A stretch of 40,464 bases of DNA, from positions 1 through 40,464 of the forward strand of contig CAIYBL010000174.1 of assembly GCA_903924485.1 (NCBI GenBank), given 5' to 3'. The position numbers were made by a program, and so were the translations under genes. Origin of the DNA: an uncultured Actinomycetes bacterium. Lineage in GTDB: Bacteria > Actinomycetota > Actinomycetes > Nanopelagicales > Nanopelagicaceae. The notes under the pieces are model-generated. The model was not told the DNA's origin, made no database searches, and was given only the letters and a program-made list of their open reading frames with translations. This document shows, one piece after another, positions 26,788 to 35,811 of this stretch. Within the stretch, counting starts at the first letter, position 1. The number at the start of each line of letters is the position of its first letter.

Positions 26788-27512
26788 TGAAGGATGTGAA
26801 TCGTCGAGCCCTTTATTCAGCTCTAACATCCGTTGGCGCAACGCTACTTGTCTTTCTCTTCACGAACTCCATGATCATTACGTTGCCCTTTACATTTTTT
26901 TCGGCGGTTATCACTTGGATTTACCTAAAGAATAAAAAGAGAAAACAGGATGCTGCCATCTCTCTTGTGTGGCCGGAGGTGATCGACCATATGATCTCGG
27001 GCATTCATTCAGGGCTTTCTCTGTCAGAGGCCATGGTGGGATTGAGTAAACGGGGACCCGAGATACTTCGGCCAGCATTTGAAGAGTTTCACAAGGAGTT
27101 ACAACAGTCAGGCAATTTTGTGGAAGCGGTTGAGCGACTTAAGGTTCAATTTGATTCTCACAGCAGCGATCAAATCCTAGAAGCCATCCTCTTGGCGAAG
27201 TTTCTTGGCGGGTCTGAGTTACTACAAATATTTAGGACACTCGGTGATTTCTTGCGACAGGACCTCTCACTCCGAAAAGAGATTGAAATCAAACATGGGT
27301 GGATCAAGAATTCTGCGCACCTATCTTCTGCCGCGCCATGGCTACTACTCCTATTACTTTCAAGCCAGCCAGGAACTACGGAGGCCTTTGCTCAGCCCGC
27401 AGGAATCGCAATCTTGCTCTTAGGAATTGCTTTAACCGTGGTTGCCTATATATGGATGGGTCGACTTGGACGTTTACCCAAGAGCCCTCGCGTATTCCAA
27501 AAGGAGATCTGA
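26787..27512 (+). CDS. tadB: TadB-like type II secretion system F-domain protein
   Basis: 'WPEVIDHMISGIHSGLSLSEAM...' T2SSF-like core with TM helices; ATG 26787 overlaps the cpaF stop (TGATG). Confidence 0.82.
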   Translation: MKDVNRRALYSALTSVGATLLVFLFTNSMIITLPFTFFSAVITWIYLKNKKRKQDAAISLVWPEVIDHMISGIHSGLSLSEAMVGLSKRGPEILRPAFEEFHKELQQSGNFVEAVERLKVQFDSHSSDQILEAILLAKFLGGSELLQIFRTLGDFLRQDLSLRKEIEIKHGWIKNSAHLSSAAPWLLLLLLSSQPGTTEAFAQPAGIAILLLGIALTVVAYIWMGRLGRLPKSPRVFQKEI

Positions 27513-27513
27513 C

Positions 27514-28329
27514 ATGGCATCCACGCAAATAGTTATTCCAGTCTTGTTGGCAATCGCGGGGGCACTTGCCTACGTCAGCCATGAAGACGAGAAAGAGGAA
27601 TCGGCAAACCGAATTATTGCTCAATCTCGTACACGCTTGCTCGCGTTACCTGATCGGACGAATGTTCAGAGTCGATTAATGAGAATAGGACGGGAGAATA
27701 GTTATGATCAATTTCGTGTTGCTCAGGCAAGCTATTCGCTTCTATCGGCGGGGATAACCTGGCTGATCTCATTCTTCCTTGCTTCAGATTTCATTCTTGC
27801 CACGCTATTTTGTGGACTTGTAGGTGTGGGTGCTTTTGTTCTTATTGACTGGAATTTAACGCGTGAGGTCAAGCAATATCGTGTCGATATAGAAAGTGAG
27901 TTCCCCGCAATCATCGAGATGCTGACTCTCGCTCTTTCAGCCGGAGAGACTCCGATGGGAGCCATGAGCCGACTATCTGTACGGTCCAACTCCCACTTGG
28001 GAAGAGAATTTGCTGAAGTTGTCTTACAAGTACGACAAGGCAAAGCATTTCATGTTGCCTTAGATGACTTTGGACGCCGCGTTGATTCACCCGTTATCCG
28101 ACGTTTTGTAGACGCGTTGATAACCGCGATGCTGCGCGGAGCCCCGCTAATCGATGTTCTTCAGCGCCACGCTGCTGAAGCGAGGCAAATTCAGCGAAAT
28201 TTTCTTATGGATAAGGCAGGCAAAGCAGAAATGTCGATGATGGTTCCGGTGGTGTTTCTTATCTTGCCAGTTTCGATACTTTTTGCCTTATGGCCATCGG
28301 TAACGCACTTAAATCTTTTCGCGGCCTAG
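27514..28329 (+). CDS. tadC: TadC-like type II secretion system F-domain protein
   Basis: 'ESEFPAIIEMLTLALSAGETPMGAMSRLS...' T2SSF core; SD AAGGAG before ATG 27514. Confidence 0.85.
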   Translation: MASTQIVIPVLLAIAGALAYVSHEDEKEESANRIIAQSRTRLLALPDRTNVQSRLMRIGRENSYDQFRVAQASYSLLSAGITWLISFFLASDFILATLFCGLVGVGAFVLIDWNLTREVKQYRVDIESEFPAIIEMLTLALSAGETPMGAMSRLSVRSNSHLGREFAEVVLQVRQGKAFHVALDDFGRRVDSPVIRRFVDALITAMLRGAPLIDVLQRHAAEARQIQRNFLMDKAGKAEMSMMVPVVFLILPVSILFALWPSVTHLNLFAA

Positions 28330-28330
28330 A

Positions 28331-29737
28331 TCAGCATTCAATAATATTTACAGCAAGCCCACCAATCGATGTCTCCTTATAGTGGTGATGCATGTCTGCT
28401 CCTGTTTCCTTCATTGTCTTAATCACCATATCCAGACTTACTAAATGTTGGCCATCGCCACGAAGTGCCATGCGGGCCGCGCTGATTGCTTTCACGGCGC
28501 CGATAGCATTTCGTTCGATACATGGAATTTGTACGAGGCCGCCTATTGGATCGCAGGTCAAGCCAAGATTGTGCTCCATGCCAATTTCAGCTGCATTTTC
28601 TACTTGCTCTGGTGATCCGCCCAGTACTTCGGCTAGTCCTGCCGCAGCCATCGCACAAGCTGATCCAACTTCTCCTTGGCAACCAACTTCAGCGCCAGAA
28701 ATGGATGCATTTCGTTTAATGAGTGTTCCAACAGCAGCAGCCGCAAGTAAAAACTTGATGGTTCCCTCGTCGTTGGCTCCTGGAATAAATTCGCGATAGT
28801 AACGAAGGACTGCTGGGATAATTCCCGCTGCTCCGTTAGTTGGAGCAGTGACAACGCGATGACCTGCGGCATTCTCCTCGTTCACTGCAAGTGCGTAGAG
28901 ATTGACCCAATCAAGGGCGCGCAGAGGATCATTGTGTTCGGATTCGCTGTTGAGAGTTTTAAAAAGAGCTGGGGCTCGGCGAGGAACATTCAAGCCACCA
29001 GGCAGGATTCCTCCAGTGACACATCCAGCATCGATGCATTCATTCATGGCCGCGGCAATTTTAAGAATACCTTCGCGAATTTCTGAGAGTGTTCGATCAG
29101 CCAATTCATCTCGTAGCATGACTGCACTAATAGAGATTCCGTCTCTCTTGCACAGTTCCAGAAGTTCGTCCGCAGTTTCGAAATGTTCTGCTGGAGCAAG
29201 CGGATGATGATTGACAGGATGTTTGGCCGCAATCTCCTCGGCAATCTTCAGTTCTGCTTGCGAAGCAACGAATCCGCCGCCGATAGAAAAATAGACAGCG
29301 TTAGTAATTTCTGCGCCATCTCGATCAAAAACTAGAAAGCGAAGTGCATTTGGGTGGAAATCAATACTTACTCGTGGTTGGAAACTGATTGCATCCGATG
29401 CGATCGACACACGATGCTTGCCTAGTAGTTGTAAATGCCCGGCACTCATGACATCAGTGGGCAATGAAGTGACAGTCTCAGAAGGAACGGATTCTGGCTC
29501 GAAACCACTTAACCCAAGCAGTACCGCGCGATCTGTGCCGTGGCCTCTGCCTGTAGCGCCTAGGGATCCGTATAACTCGATGGTGATGCTGCTTACCCGT
29601 TCAAGAACTCCATCGCTTTCAAGTGATTGCGCAAAACTTAGCGCGGCTCGCATAGGTCCGACTGTGTGCGAACTTGAGGGACCTATCCCTAGTCGGAACA
29701 TGTCAAAGACACTGAGTCGACCAAGAGGAATTGTCAT
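28331..29737 (-). CDS. sdaA: L-serine ammonia-lyase (iron-sulfur dependent, single chain)
   Basis: SVFDMFRLGIGPSSSHTVGPMRAA, TAPTNGAAGIIPAVLRYY, EVGCQGEVGSACAMAAAGLAEVLGGSPEQVENAAEIGMEHNLGLTCDPIGGLVQIPCIERN. Confidence 0.97.
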   Translation of the reverse strand: MTIPLGRLSVFDMFRLGIGPSSSHTVGPMRAALSFAQSLESDGVLERVSSITIELYGSLGATGRGHGTDRAVLLGLSGFEPESVPSETVTSLPTDVMSAGHLQLLGKHRVSIASDAISFQPRVSIDFHPNALRFLVFDRDGAEITNAVYFSIGGGFVASQAELKIAEEIAAKHPVNHHPLAPAEHFETADELLELCKRDGISISAVMLRDELADRTLSEIREGILKIAAAMNECIDAGCVTGGILPGGLNVPRRAPALFKTLNSESEHNDPLRALDWVNLYALAVNEENAAGHRVVTAPTNGAAGIIPAVLRYYREFIPGANDEGTIKFLLAAAAVGTLIKRNASISGAEVGCQGEVGSACAMAAAGLAEVLGGSPEQVENAAEIGMEHNLGLTCDPIGGLVQIPCIERNAIGAVKAISAARMALRGDGQHLVSLDMVIKTMKETGADMHHHYKETSIGGLAVNIIEC

Positions 29738-32700
29738 TGCGACATCGTAATGCGCGGCCTAGGCCCTGCTCCCACATTTCCGTAGCGATGATTGGTAATT
29801 GAGACACTTTGTTCCAAAAGCCAGCGTGGCAATTCCACATCTCCACGTGCTGCAATAGGGCGTGGGTCTATGGAGATCCCCTTTTCAAGCAATTCAGATG
29901 CGGGGACCTTTTCGACACTCAGCCAACGCACCTTCTCTACATCAGAAATTCGGGCGACGAGTTGTTCCACTGATTCTATTTTTGCCTGCTCAACTCGTAT
30001 ATTTTCAGAAGCGCAACTAAATTCGATCGAGTCTCCTGTTTGTTCTGCAATCCATGAGATGTAGTTAATAACATCAAGCGAGGTGGACTCATCAATTCTG
30101 ACCACATATGTTCGCCGAGAGGTTTTATATATTTGATAGTTGCGTTCTACGGTCAGACCAGATGCATCGATGGCCTGTGAACCAGTCTCATTCCACCAAT
30201 GTTCTGAAGATGAAATCAAGATTGCGAGTGAGGTCATGCAATCCCAGTCGCGAAGGTTATTGAGATAGTTTGCGCCTCCGGCTTTAGAAGTAGGTCCAAC
30301 GCTGCTGCGCTTCCATCCTCCAAATGGTTGACGATTAACAACAGCGCCGGTGGTTCCACGATTGACATAAAGATTTCCTGCTTCGATGCGGGAGATCCAT
30401 AACTCGCACTCTCTTTCATCGAGAGCGTGCACTCCAGCGGTTAATCCAAAATCTGTTGCATTTTGCCAATTGATGGCCGTTTCAAAATCAGGGGCTTGCA
30501 TAATTCCTAGGACTGGACCAAACCACTCGTTGCGATGACTCCACGAGCCTGGTTTGATTCCAATTTTTACGCCCGGGGTCCACATGTATCCAGATGAATC
30601 AATCTGCTTAGGTGCGATCAACCAACTTTCACCATCATCAAGTTGGGTAAAAGCGCGCAGGAGTGATGCACCTGCTGGTCTAATGATGGGACCCATTGAT
30701 GTTGAATAACTTCTTCCTGGTCCCACACTCAAACTTTCCACAGCGTCTTTGAGTTGACGAAAGAAGGCAGGATTTGCATAAATGCTGGCTTCCACGATGG
30801 CCAAGCTCGCTGCACTGCACTTTTGACCCGCATGTCCAAATGCCGACTGAACTAAATCCTTTACGGCGCTGTCAATATCAGCACTTGCCGAAATAAGAAG
30901 AGCATTTTTTCCACTTGTCTCGGCCATAAGTCGTATTGCTGGCTTCCAGCGCGTAAACATCTCTGCAGTCTCAAAACCGCCAGTAAGAATCACTCCATTT
31001 ACGCTCTCGTGAGTTACAAGGTGCTTTCCATCCTCATCATCACGCGTTGGAACAAATTGCAAAACATCCTTAGGAACACCGGCGCTCCATAGTTGACTAA
31101 CTATCCGATAGGCAGTCGCAACAGTTTCGGGAGCAGGCTTAAGGATTACCGCGTTGCCCGCTGCGAGTGCAGCACAAACACCGCCAACGGGGATTGCATA
31201 CGGAAAATTCCAAGGAGGAACGACGAGCACGACTCCTATGGGAGTAGATCCCTTTTCTTTTTGCTGGGATGAAAGTGCGTAAAAACGAGCGAAGTCGATG
31301 GCTTCGCTGACTTCAGGATCTGCCTCAGTAACAGTTTTCCCTGAATCCATCGCCATGAGTGCAATGGTGTCGGCTCGCTCGGATTCCATGATTGATGCAG
31401 CCACGCCCAATATTTTTGTTCGGGCTTGTGCGCCAATGGCTTCCCACGATTGGAATGCGGATTGGGCGCAGGTGAGTGCGAGATCAATCTGGCTCTGATT
31501 TGCAACACTGTAGCGATACCACGTTTGACCGTTGTTACTCGGGTCGTGACCTAATTCGACAGCTTTACTGAAGATCTCTTCTCCATCTATCACCAAAGGC
31601 ACGTGTATATCTGTGTGGGAATCCAGTTCATTCCAGGCAGAGGAAAGTGCAATCTGGAATGCAGGGTTTGTTGAATCAGCATCACTTTCATTTTCAAATA
31701 TTCCGCGGTTAAAGAGGTCATTGCAGTTGTGCGGGGAAAGGCCGTGACGACGCGAAGTCGTAGATATGTCATGACGCGCCGAAACTGAAGTCAAGAATCG
31801 GTCCCTTTGATCGTTGAAATTTTTGCTTCCTACACTCATATCAAATGAGGCGCGTAAGTAATTTTCTAGCGAGGTGTTTTCATCCAGTCGCCTCACTAAA
31901 TAAGCTACAGCCGCGGGAAAATCATCGTGACCCGTTACGGGCGTATAAAGAAGAACGTTGCCTACTTCATGGACGATTGCCAGAGCTTCAGCGTTGGCCA
32001 TACCCTCCAGCATTTCAATATCAAGTTGCTGCTCCACTTTGCGAGATTTCGCTACTTCAATGGCCCACGCAAGATGAAACAAGTTATGGCTAGCGATACC
32101 AATACGTACTGCAGGAAAATGATCGGCGCTTAACGCTGTATCAATGAGTCTGGCGTAGCTGGCGTCAACGGCTGCTTTGCTTTCATAAGGGGCAGCAACC
32201 CATCCATGGAGTTCCGCTTCTGCCTTCTCCATCGCAAGATTTGCACCCTTAACGAGGCGAATTTTGATGCTTGCTCCGGTGCGAGCATGTCGGCGTTTTG
32301 ACCAAGAAACCAATCGAGCAAATTCTGTATGCGATTCAGGAAGGTATGCTTGCAAGACGATTCCCGCGTTCATGGATTCGAATTCTGGGTCATCAAGCAA
32401 TTGCATAAAGACTTCAACCGTTATAGATAGATCTCGGAATTCCTCCATATCTAAATTAATGAAGGTGCCGTGCTTGTGAGCCTGGCGATAAAGAAGCCGA
32501 AGACCTTCTGAAACACGTTTAACTGAACCTTCATAATCAACGGTGATTAATTGACTTGTGACAGATGAAATCTTGACCGATGCATAGTTGACTTCCTGTC
32601 TTGAAACCATGGCAATAACTGCCAGCAATCGTTGCTCGGCTTCGTGATCGCCTAGTACCGCTTCGCCCAAAACGTTAATGTTGAGTCTGGCGTGGTCGGC

Positions 32701-33141
32701 AATGCGTTCTTGAATGTGGCGCGAGAGGAGTGACTCTTCGGCAGGCAAGATGATTCCATTAGCCGCCATTCGAACGCGAGCATTGACGATCTTCATTACA
32801 AGTCCTGGAAAGACCATTGAAAGTGGACTTGCAATTTTGATGCCGAGAAAATCAATCAGGCCGAGCCCTTGTACATTCGCAAGTTTGGAAATTCTACGAA
32901 AAGTTCGCGCTGCTCTGGGCACGGAAGTCATGCGCATAACCTCGTCGGTAAGCGACATGGTTAGGGCAATTGCTTGCGGATTCTTTAGCAGCCGAGCAAA
33001 CCGTTTGCGATTTGCTTCATCGTGCCTCGTCCTTTGTTTTTCAGCCTCCTGAATTAATCTGCTTACGAGATTTGTTGCAGGATCGACGAGAGAGTCAATA
33101 TCGCGATGCGTTGATAGCGGATCTGTATGTTCTGAATACAC
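29734..33141 (-). CDS. putA: Bifunctional proline dehydrogenase / L-glutamate gamma-semialdehyde dehydrogenase
   Basis: 1135 aa; PRODH domain (RLVKGANLAMEKAEAELHGW) and ALDH domain (PPWNFPYAIPVGGVCAALAAGNAVILKPAPET, GQKCSAASLAIVE). Confidence 0.94.
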   Translation of the reverse strand: MYSEHTDPLSTHRDIDSLVDPATNLVSRLIQEAEKQRTRHDEANRKRFARLLKNPQAIALTMSLTDEVMRMTSVPRAARTFRRISKLANVQGLGLIDFLGIKIASPLSMVFPGLVMKIVNARVRMAANGIILPAEESLLSRHIQERIADHARLNINVLGEAVLGDHEAEQRLLAVIAMVSRQEVNYASVKISSVTSQLITVDYEGSVKRVSEGLRLLYRQAHKHGTFINLDMEEFRDLSITVEVFMQLLDDPEFESMNAGIVLQAYLPESHTEFARLVSWSKRRHARTGASIKIRLVKGANLAMEKAEAELHGWVAAPYESKAAVDASYARLIDTALSADHFPAVRIGIASHNLFHLAWAIEVAKSRKVEQQLDIEMLEGMANAEALAIVHEVGNVLLYTPVTGHDDFPAAVAYLVRRLDENTSLENYLRASFDMSVGSKNFNDQRDRFLTSVSARHDISTTSRRHGLSPHNCNDLFNRGIFENESDADSTNPAFQIALSSAWNELDSHTDIHVPLVIDGEEIFSKAVELGHDPSNNGQTWYRYSVANQSQIDLALTCAQSAFQSWEAIGAQARTKILGVAASIMESERADTIALMAMDSGKTVTEADPEVSEAIDFARFYALSSQQKEKGSTPIGVVLVVPPWNFPYAIPVGGVCAALAAGNAVILKPAPETVATAYRIVSQLWSAGVPKDVLQFVPTRDDEDGKHLVTHESVNGVILTGGFETAEMFTRWKPAIRLMAETSGKNALLISASADIDSAVKDLVQSAFGHAGQKCSAASLAIVEASIYANPAFFRQLKDAVESLSVGPGRSYSTSMGPIIRPAGASLLRAFTQLDDGESWLIAPKQIDSSGYMWTPGVKIGIKPGSWSHRNEWFGPVLGIMQAPDFETAINWQNATDFGLTAGVHALDERECELWISRIEAGNLYVNRGTTGAVVNRQPFGGWKRSSVGPTSKAGGANYLNNLRDWDCMTSLAILISSSEHWWNETGSQAIDASGLTVERNYQIYKTSRRTYVVRIDESTSLDVINYISWIAEQTGDSIEFSCASENIRVEQAKIESVEQLVARISDVEKVRWLSVEKVPASELLEKGISIDPRPIAARGDVELPRWLLEQSVSITNHRYGNVGAGPRPRITMSQ

Positions 33142-33188
33142 AAGGGCCTACCTTTCGCCCCAATCCTATGTACTTTTTGAAGAAAGGA

Positions 33189-33863
33189 TCATAGGAAAAC
33201 GGTGAGGGCACTCATGATCAAAGTCGTTATTGGCAAGGTTTGTATCATTCCGTGAAGGGTCGCCACAGTAGCAGTGGGACCAAATCTGCGTTGGTTAAAA
33301 GCTCCTAAAACTGAGGCAATTACTGGATATGTGGAAAGTGCCCCAGCAACACCGGCGCCGAGAATGCTGGCAAATCCGCTGAGAATAAGGATTATGAAGA
33401 CAGTGGCAACGAGTCGAATTGGTAATTCCCATGAAGGTGGCTCGTTGGAGTGTGGCTGTCTGTCATATGCGGGCCAATATTTTTTTGCGCAGGCCCAAGT
33501 GATGCTAAGGATTAGCAACAAAGGGATCAGCGGGATCTCGCGCGCGGTGAGCACTGTGCCAGATGCAAGGCAGGCCAACGTTCCCGTTGCAAGGGCGCTC
33601 ACCCAGTTGGTGCGCGTTGCTGATGTAGCGTAAGACCAAGCGAAAATTATTAACGCAACTTGTCCAACCAGAACTCCATGTGCTGCATGAGCCGCAAAAC
33701 TTCGTCCCTCTTGAATATAGATGATGAAAATAAACGGACCTGTGGTTAGTGGCAATCCAATGAGTCTGCCGCCAACTTGATCGCCCCAACGCTTTTGAAT
33801 CACACTCACAAGTCCGACAAAAATTGGTGCAAGAAAAAGCTTTAGTGCAAGGAGTGATGTCAC
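33189..33863 (-). CDS. Integral membrane protein, unknown function, candidate transporter
   Basis: 224-aa hydrophobic ORF; 'GGRLIGLPLTTGPFIFIIYIQEG' and 'GVAGALSTYPVIASVLGAFNQRRFG' loosely parallel halves; start 1 bp after the preceding stop. Confidence 0.75.
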   Translation of the reverse strand: MTSLLALKLFLAPIFVGLVSVIQKRWGDQVGGRLIGLPLTTGPFIFIIYIQEGRSFAAHAAHGVLVGQVALIIFAWSYATSATRTNWVSALATGTLACLASGTVLTAREIPLIPLLLILSITWACAKKYWPAYDRQPHSNEPPSWELPIRLVATVFIILILSGFASILGAGVAGALSTYPVIASVLGAFNQRRFGPTATVATLHGMIQTLPITTLIMSALTVFL

Positions 33864-33864
33864 T

Positions 33865-34974
33865 TTATGGAGCCGTGATGATCTTTCGTGAAGTAGTTAT
33901 TTCTTCAATGAAGTCATGATCAATCTCAACGCCAATGCCTGGACCGGTGGGCACCCGTAAGCGACCATCTTCCATAACAAAAGGGTTCGTGATATCTCGG
34001 TGATAAAAACGCGATGACGCACTCGTATCTCCAGGAAGGGTGAACCCTGGTAGTGAGGCAAGAGCAACATTGGCTGCCCTACCGATACCTGTCTCCAACA
34101 TTCCTCCGCACCAAACAGGGATATTGTTTTCAACACAGAGGTCATGGATGCGGACCGATTCCAAATAGCCGCCGACTCTTCCTGGCTTAATGTTGATGAC
34201 GGTTGTGGCCTTCATTGCCAGGGCATCGCGTGCTGCTTCAAATGAAGTAATCGATTCATCTAAGCAAATGGGTGTAGCGACATGTGCAGCCAACATTGCA
34301 TGCCCTAGTACGTCGTGTTCATCTAGGGGTTGTTCAATGAGCAAGAGATTAAAACGATCAAGCTGCTTAAGTAGATCGGTATCACTGCGCGTATAAGCCT
34401 GATTGGCATCGACCTGAAGAGGAATATCGGGCCAAAGACCGCGAATAACGCTGACAGGCTCTACATCCCAGCCTGGCTCAATCTTCAATTTAATCCGTCG
34501 GTATCCATCTGCAACATATTGTGAAACTTCTTCCACGAGGGCGTCGATGCTGTTAGCAATGCCAACAGAAACTCCGCAATCAATTTCGGATTTATTCGAT
34601 CCAAGGTATGAACCAAATGAAATTCCATCAAGTTTAAGTTGTGCATCAAGAATTGCGGTCTCTAAGGTCGCCTTGGCCATTTGGTGACTAAGAAAAGGCC
34701 TTAGGGCTCCCGCAACTTCCTCGGGTCTGATATCGCCGAATTCAAATATTGTCGGCAACAGAAAGCGCTCTATCGCGTCTTGACATCCAGCCGTGTATTC
34801 GGGGGAGTACAACGGTGTTTCCATCGCAACGCACTCGGCCCAACCTTCCGATCCTTCGTGGGTCGTAATCTTCATCAGGAGAAGTTCTCGAGCTAGTTGC
34901 GTTCCGAATGATGTTCGAAAAGGTCGAACCAACGGCAATGCAAGGGTGCGAATCTCAACTTCTTTGATATTCAT
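33865..34974 (-). CDS. Enolase-superfamily MenC-like protein: o-succinylbenzoate synthase and/or N-acyl(succinyl)amino acid racemase
   Basis: KxK (RRIKLKIEPG), metal ligands VDANQAY/IEQPL/LDESI, catalytic Lys NIKPGRVGG; NSAR role favoured by the adjacent GNAT gene. Confidence 0.88.
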   Translation of the reverse strand: MNIKEVEIRTLALPLVRPFRTSFGTQLARELLLMKITTHEGSEGWAECVAMETPLYSPEYTAGCQDAIERFLLPTIFEFGDIRPEEVAGALRPFLSHQMAKATLETAILDAQLKLDGISFGSYLGSNKSEIDCGVSVGIANSIDALVEEVSQYVADGYRRIKLKIEPGWDVEPVSVIRGLWPDIPLQVDANQAYTRSDTDLLKQLDRFNLLLIEQPLDEHDVLGHAMLAAHVATPICLDESITSFEAARDALAMKATTVINIKPGRVGGYLESVRIHDLCVENNIPVWCGGMLETGIGRAANVALASLPGFTLPGDTSASSRFYHRDITNPFVMEDGRLRVPTGPGIGVEIDHDFIEEITTSRKIITAP

Positions 34975-35754
34975 TTATTTCACCTTTTCAGTTTTTGTTA
35001 CAACGTATGCGCCATCTGCCGTAAAACCACGTATATGCCAACCGCTGTCTAAACGAGGTTGCAATTGATTGCGAAGCGCCAAACGCCATTCGAGAGAGAG
35101 CGCTGGATTGTTCGCTCTAAGTTCGAGAATGTCATCAGGTAAGTAGCACAACACACTGGTACCGGTTGCGCCGTGTTGCACGGGAATTCCATTTTCATTG
35201 GAGAGTGCAACAGGAATGTCAGTGGTATCGATAGCCGGGCGAGATTGGCTAGTGAGAAGCCAATGTGCCATCACACGGTCCGTATGGTCACCTGCATTGA
35301 TGCCATCTGGTAAATCCCCATAAAAATCTGGGAAGTAATCAAAGACATCAGCGCCGAGTTTGATCAAGTTGATTCGCGCATTGCGCCGAACGAGGGGATC
35401 AAATGTCCACGTGATGGTGTCGTAACCATGTTCAAGCGCCCAAGTCTTTTGATGCATTTTTAGGGCAGTACCAATATTTTGGTTTCTATACGGCTCCCTG
35501 ACTGCAGCCATGTGAGAATGCAAGTGCAGATGTTGCTGATGGTCCACACCAGGAAAGGCAAAGGCCGCGGCAATGATTTCATCTTCAAGAAAAGCACCAG
35601 CCACATAGGTCCCGTTATGCACCAAGGCTTGCAGCAGGTTAGAGGTTATTTGAGTTTCATTATCGCTGGGCCACACCTCATCAAAGATGGCGCGGGCTAA
35701 GTCCTGTTCGGCGATCCCCTTGAGGATCCGAATCTGTAGCGAGTGCTCATTCAT
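34975..35754 (-). CDS. GNAT-superfamily acyltransferase, COG3375-like
   Basis: AAVREPYRNQNIGTALKMHQKTWALEHGYDTITWTFDPLVRRNARINLIKLGA, YGDLPDGINAGDHTDRVMAHWLL. Confidence 0.85.
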   Translation of the reverse strand: MNEHSLQIRILKGIAEQDLARAIFDEVWPSDNETQITSNLLQALVHNGTYVAGAFLEDEIIAAAFAFPGVDHQQHLHLHSHMAAVREPYRNQNIGTALKMHQKTWALEHGYDTITWTFDPLVRRNARINLIKLGADVFDYFPDFYGDLPDGINAGDHTDRVMAHWLLTSQSRPAIDTTDIPVALSNENGIPVQHGATGTSVLCYLPDDILELRANNPALSLEWRLALRNQLQPRLDSGWHIRGFTADGAYVVTKTEKVK

Positions 35755-35761
35755 GCTCTGT

Positions 35762-35767
35762 AGCGTA
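35762..35767 (-). promoter_or_regulatory. Candidate leaderless -10 TACGCT for the GNAT operon
   Basis: Reverse strand TACGCT then 7 nt to ATG 35754. Confidence 0.5.
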
Positions 35768-35799
35768 GATCACCGAGCGACAATAAGTGGCTAGCGCCT

Positions 35800-35805
35800 T
35801 ACGAT
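35800..35805 (+). promoter_or_regulatory. Candidate leaderless -10 TACGAT for the oxidoreductase
   Basis: TACGAT then 6 nt to ATG 35812. Confidence 0.5.
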
Positions 35806-35811
35806 TACCCC

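Noticed and set aside
28392-28799. 135-aa ORF antisense to sdaA
   Set aside because: Fully antisense to conserved sdaA coding sequence; composition looks like shadow coding
33865-34974. Confident assignment of this gene as menC of menaquinone biosynthesis
   Set aside because: OSBS and NSAR cannot be separated from sequence alone, and the COG3375 GNAT neighbour favours NSAR; no gene symbol given
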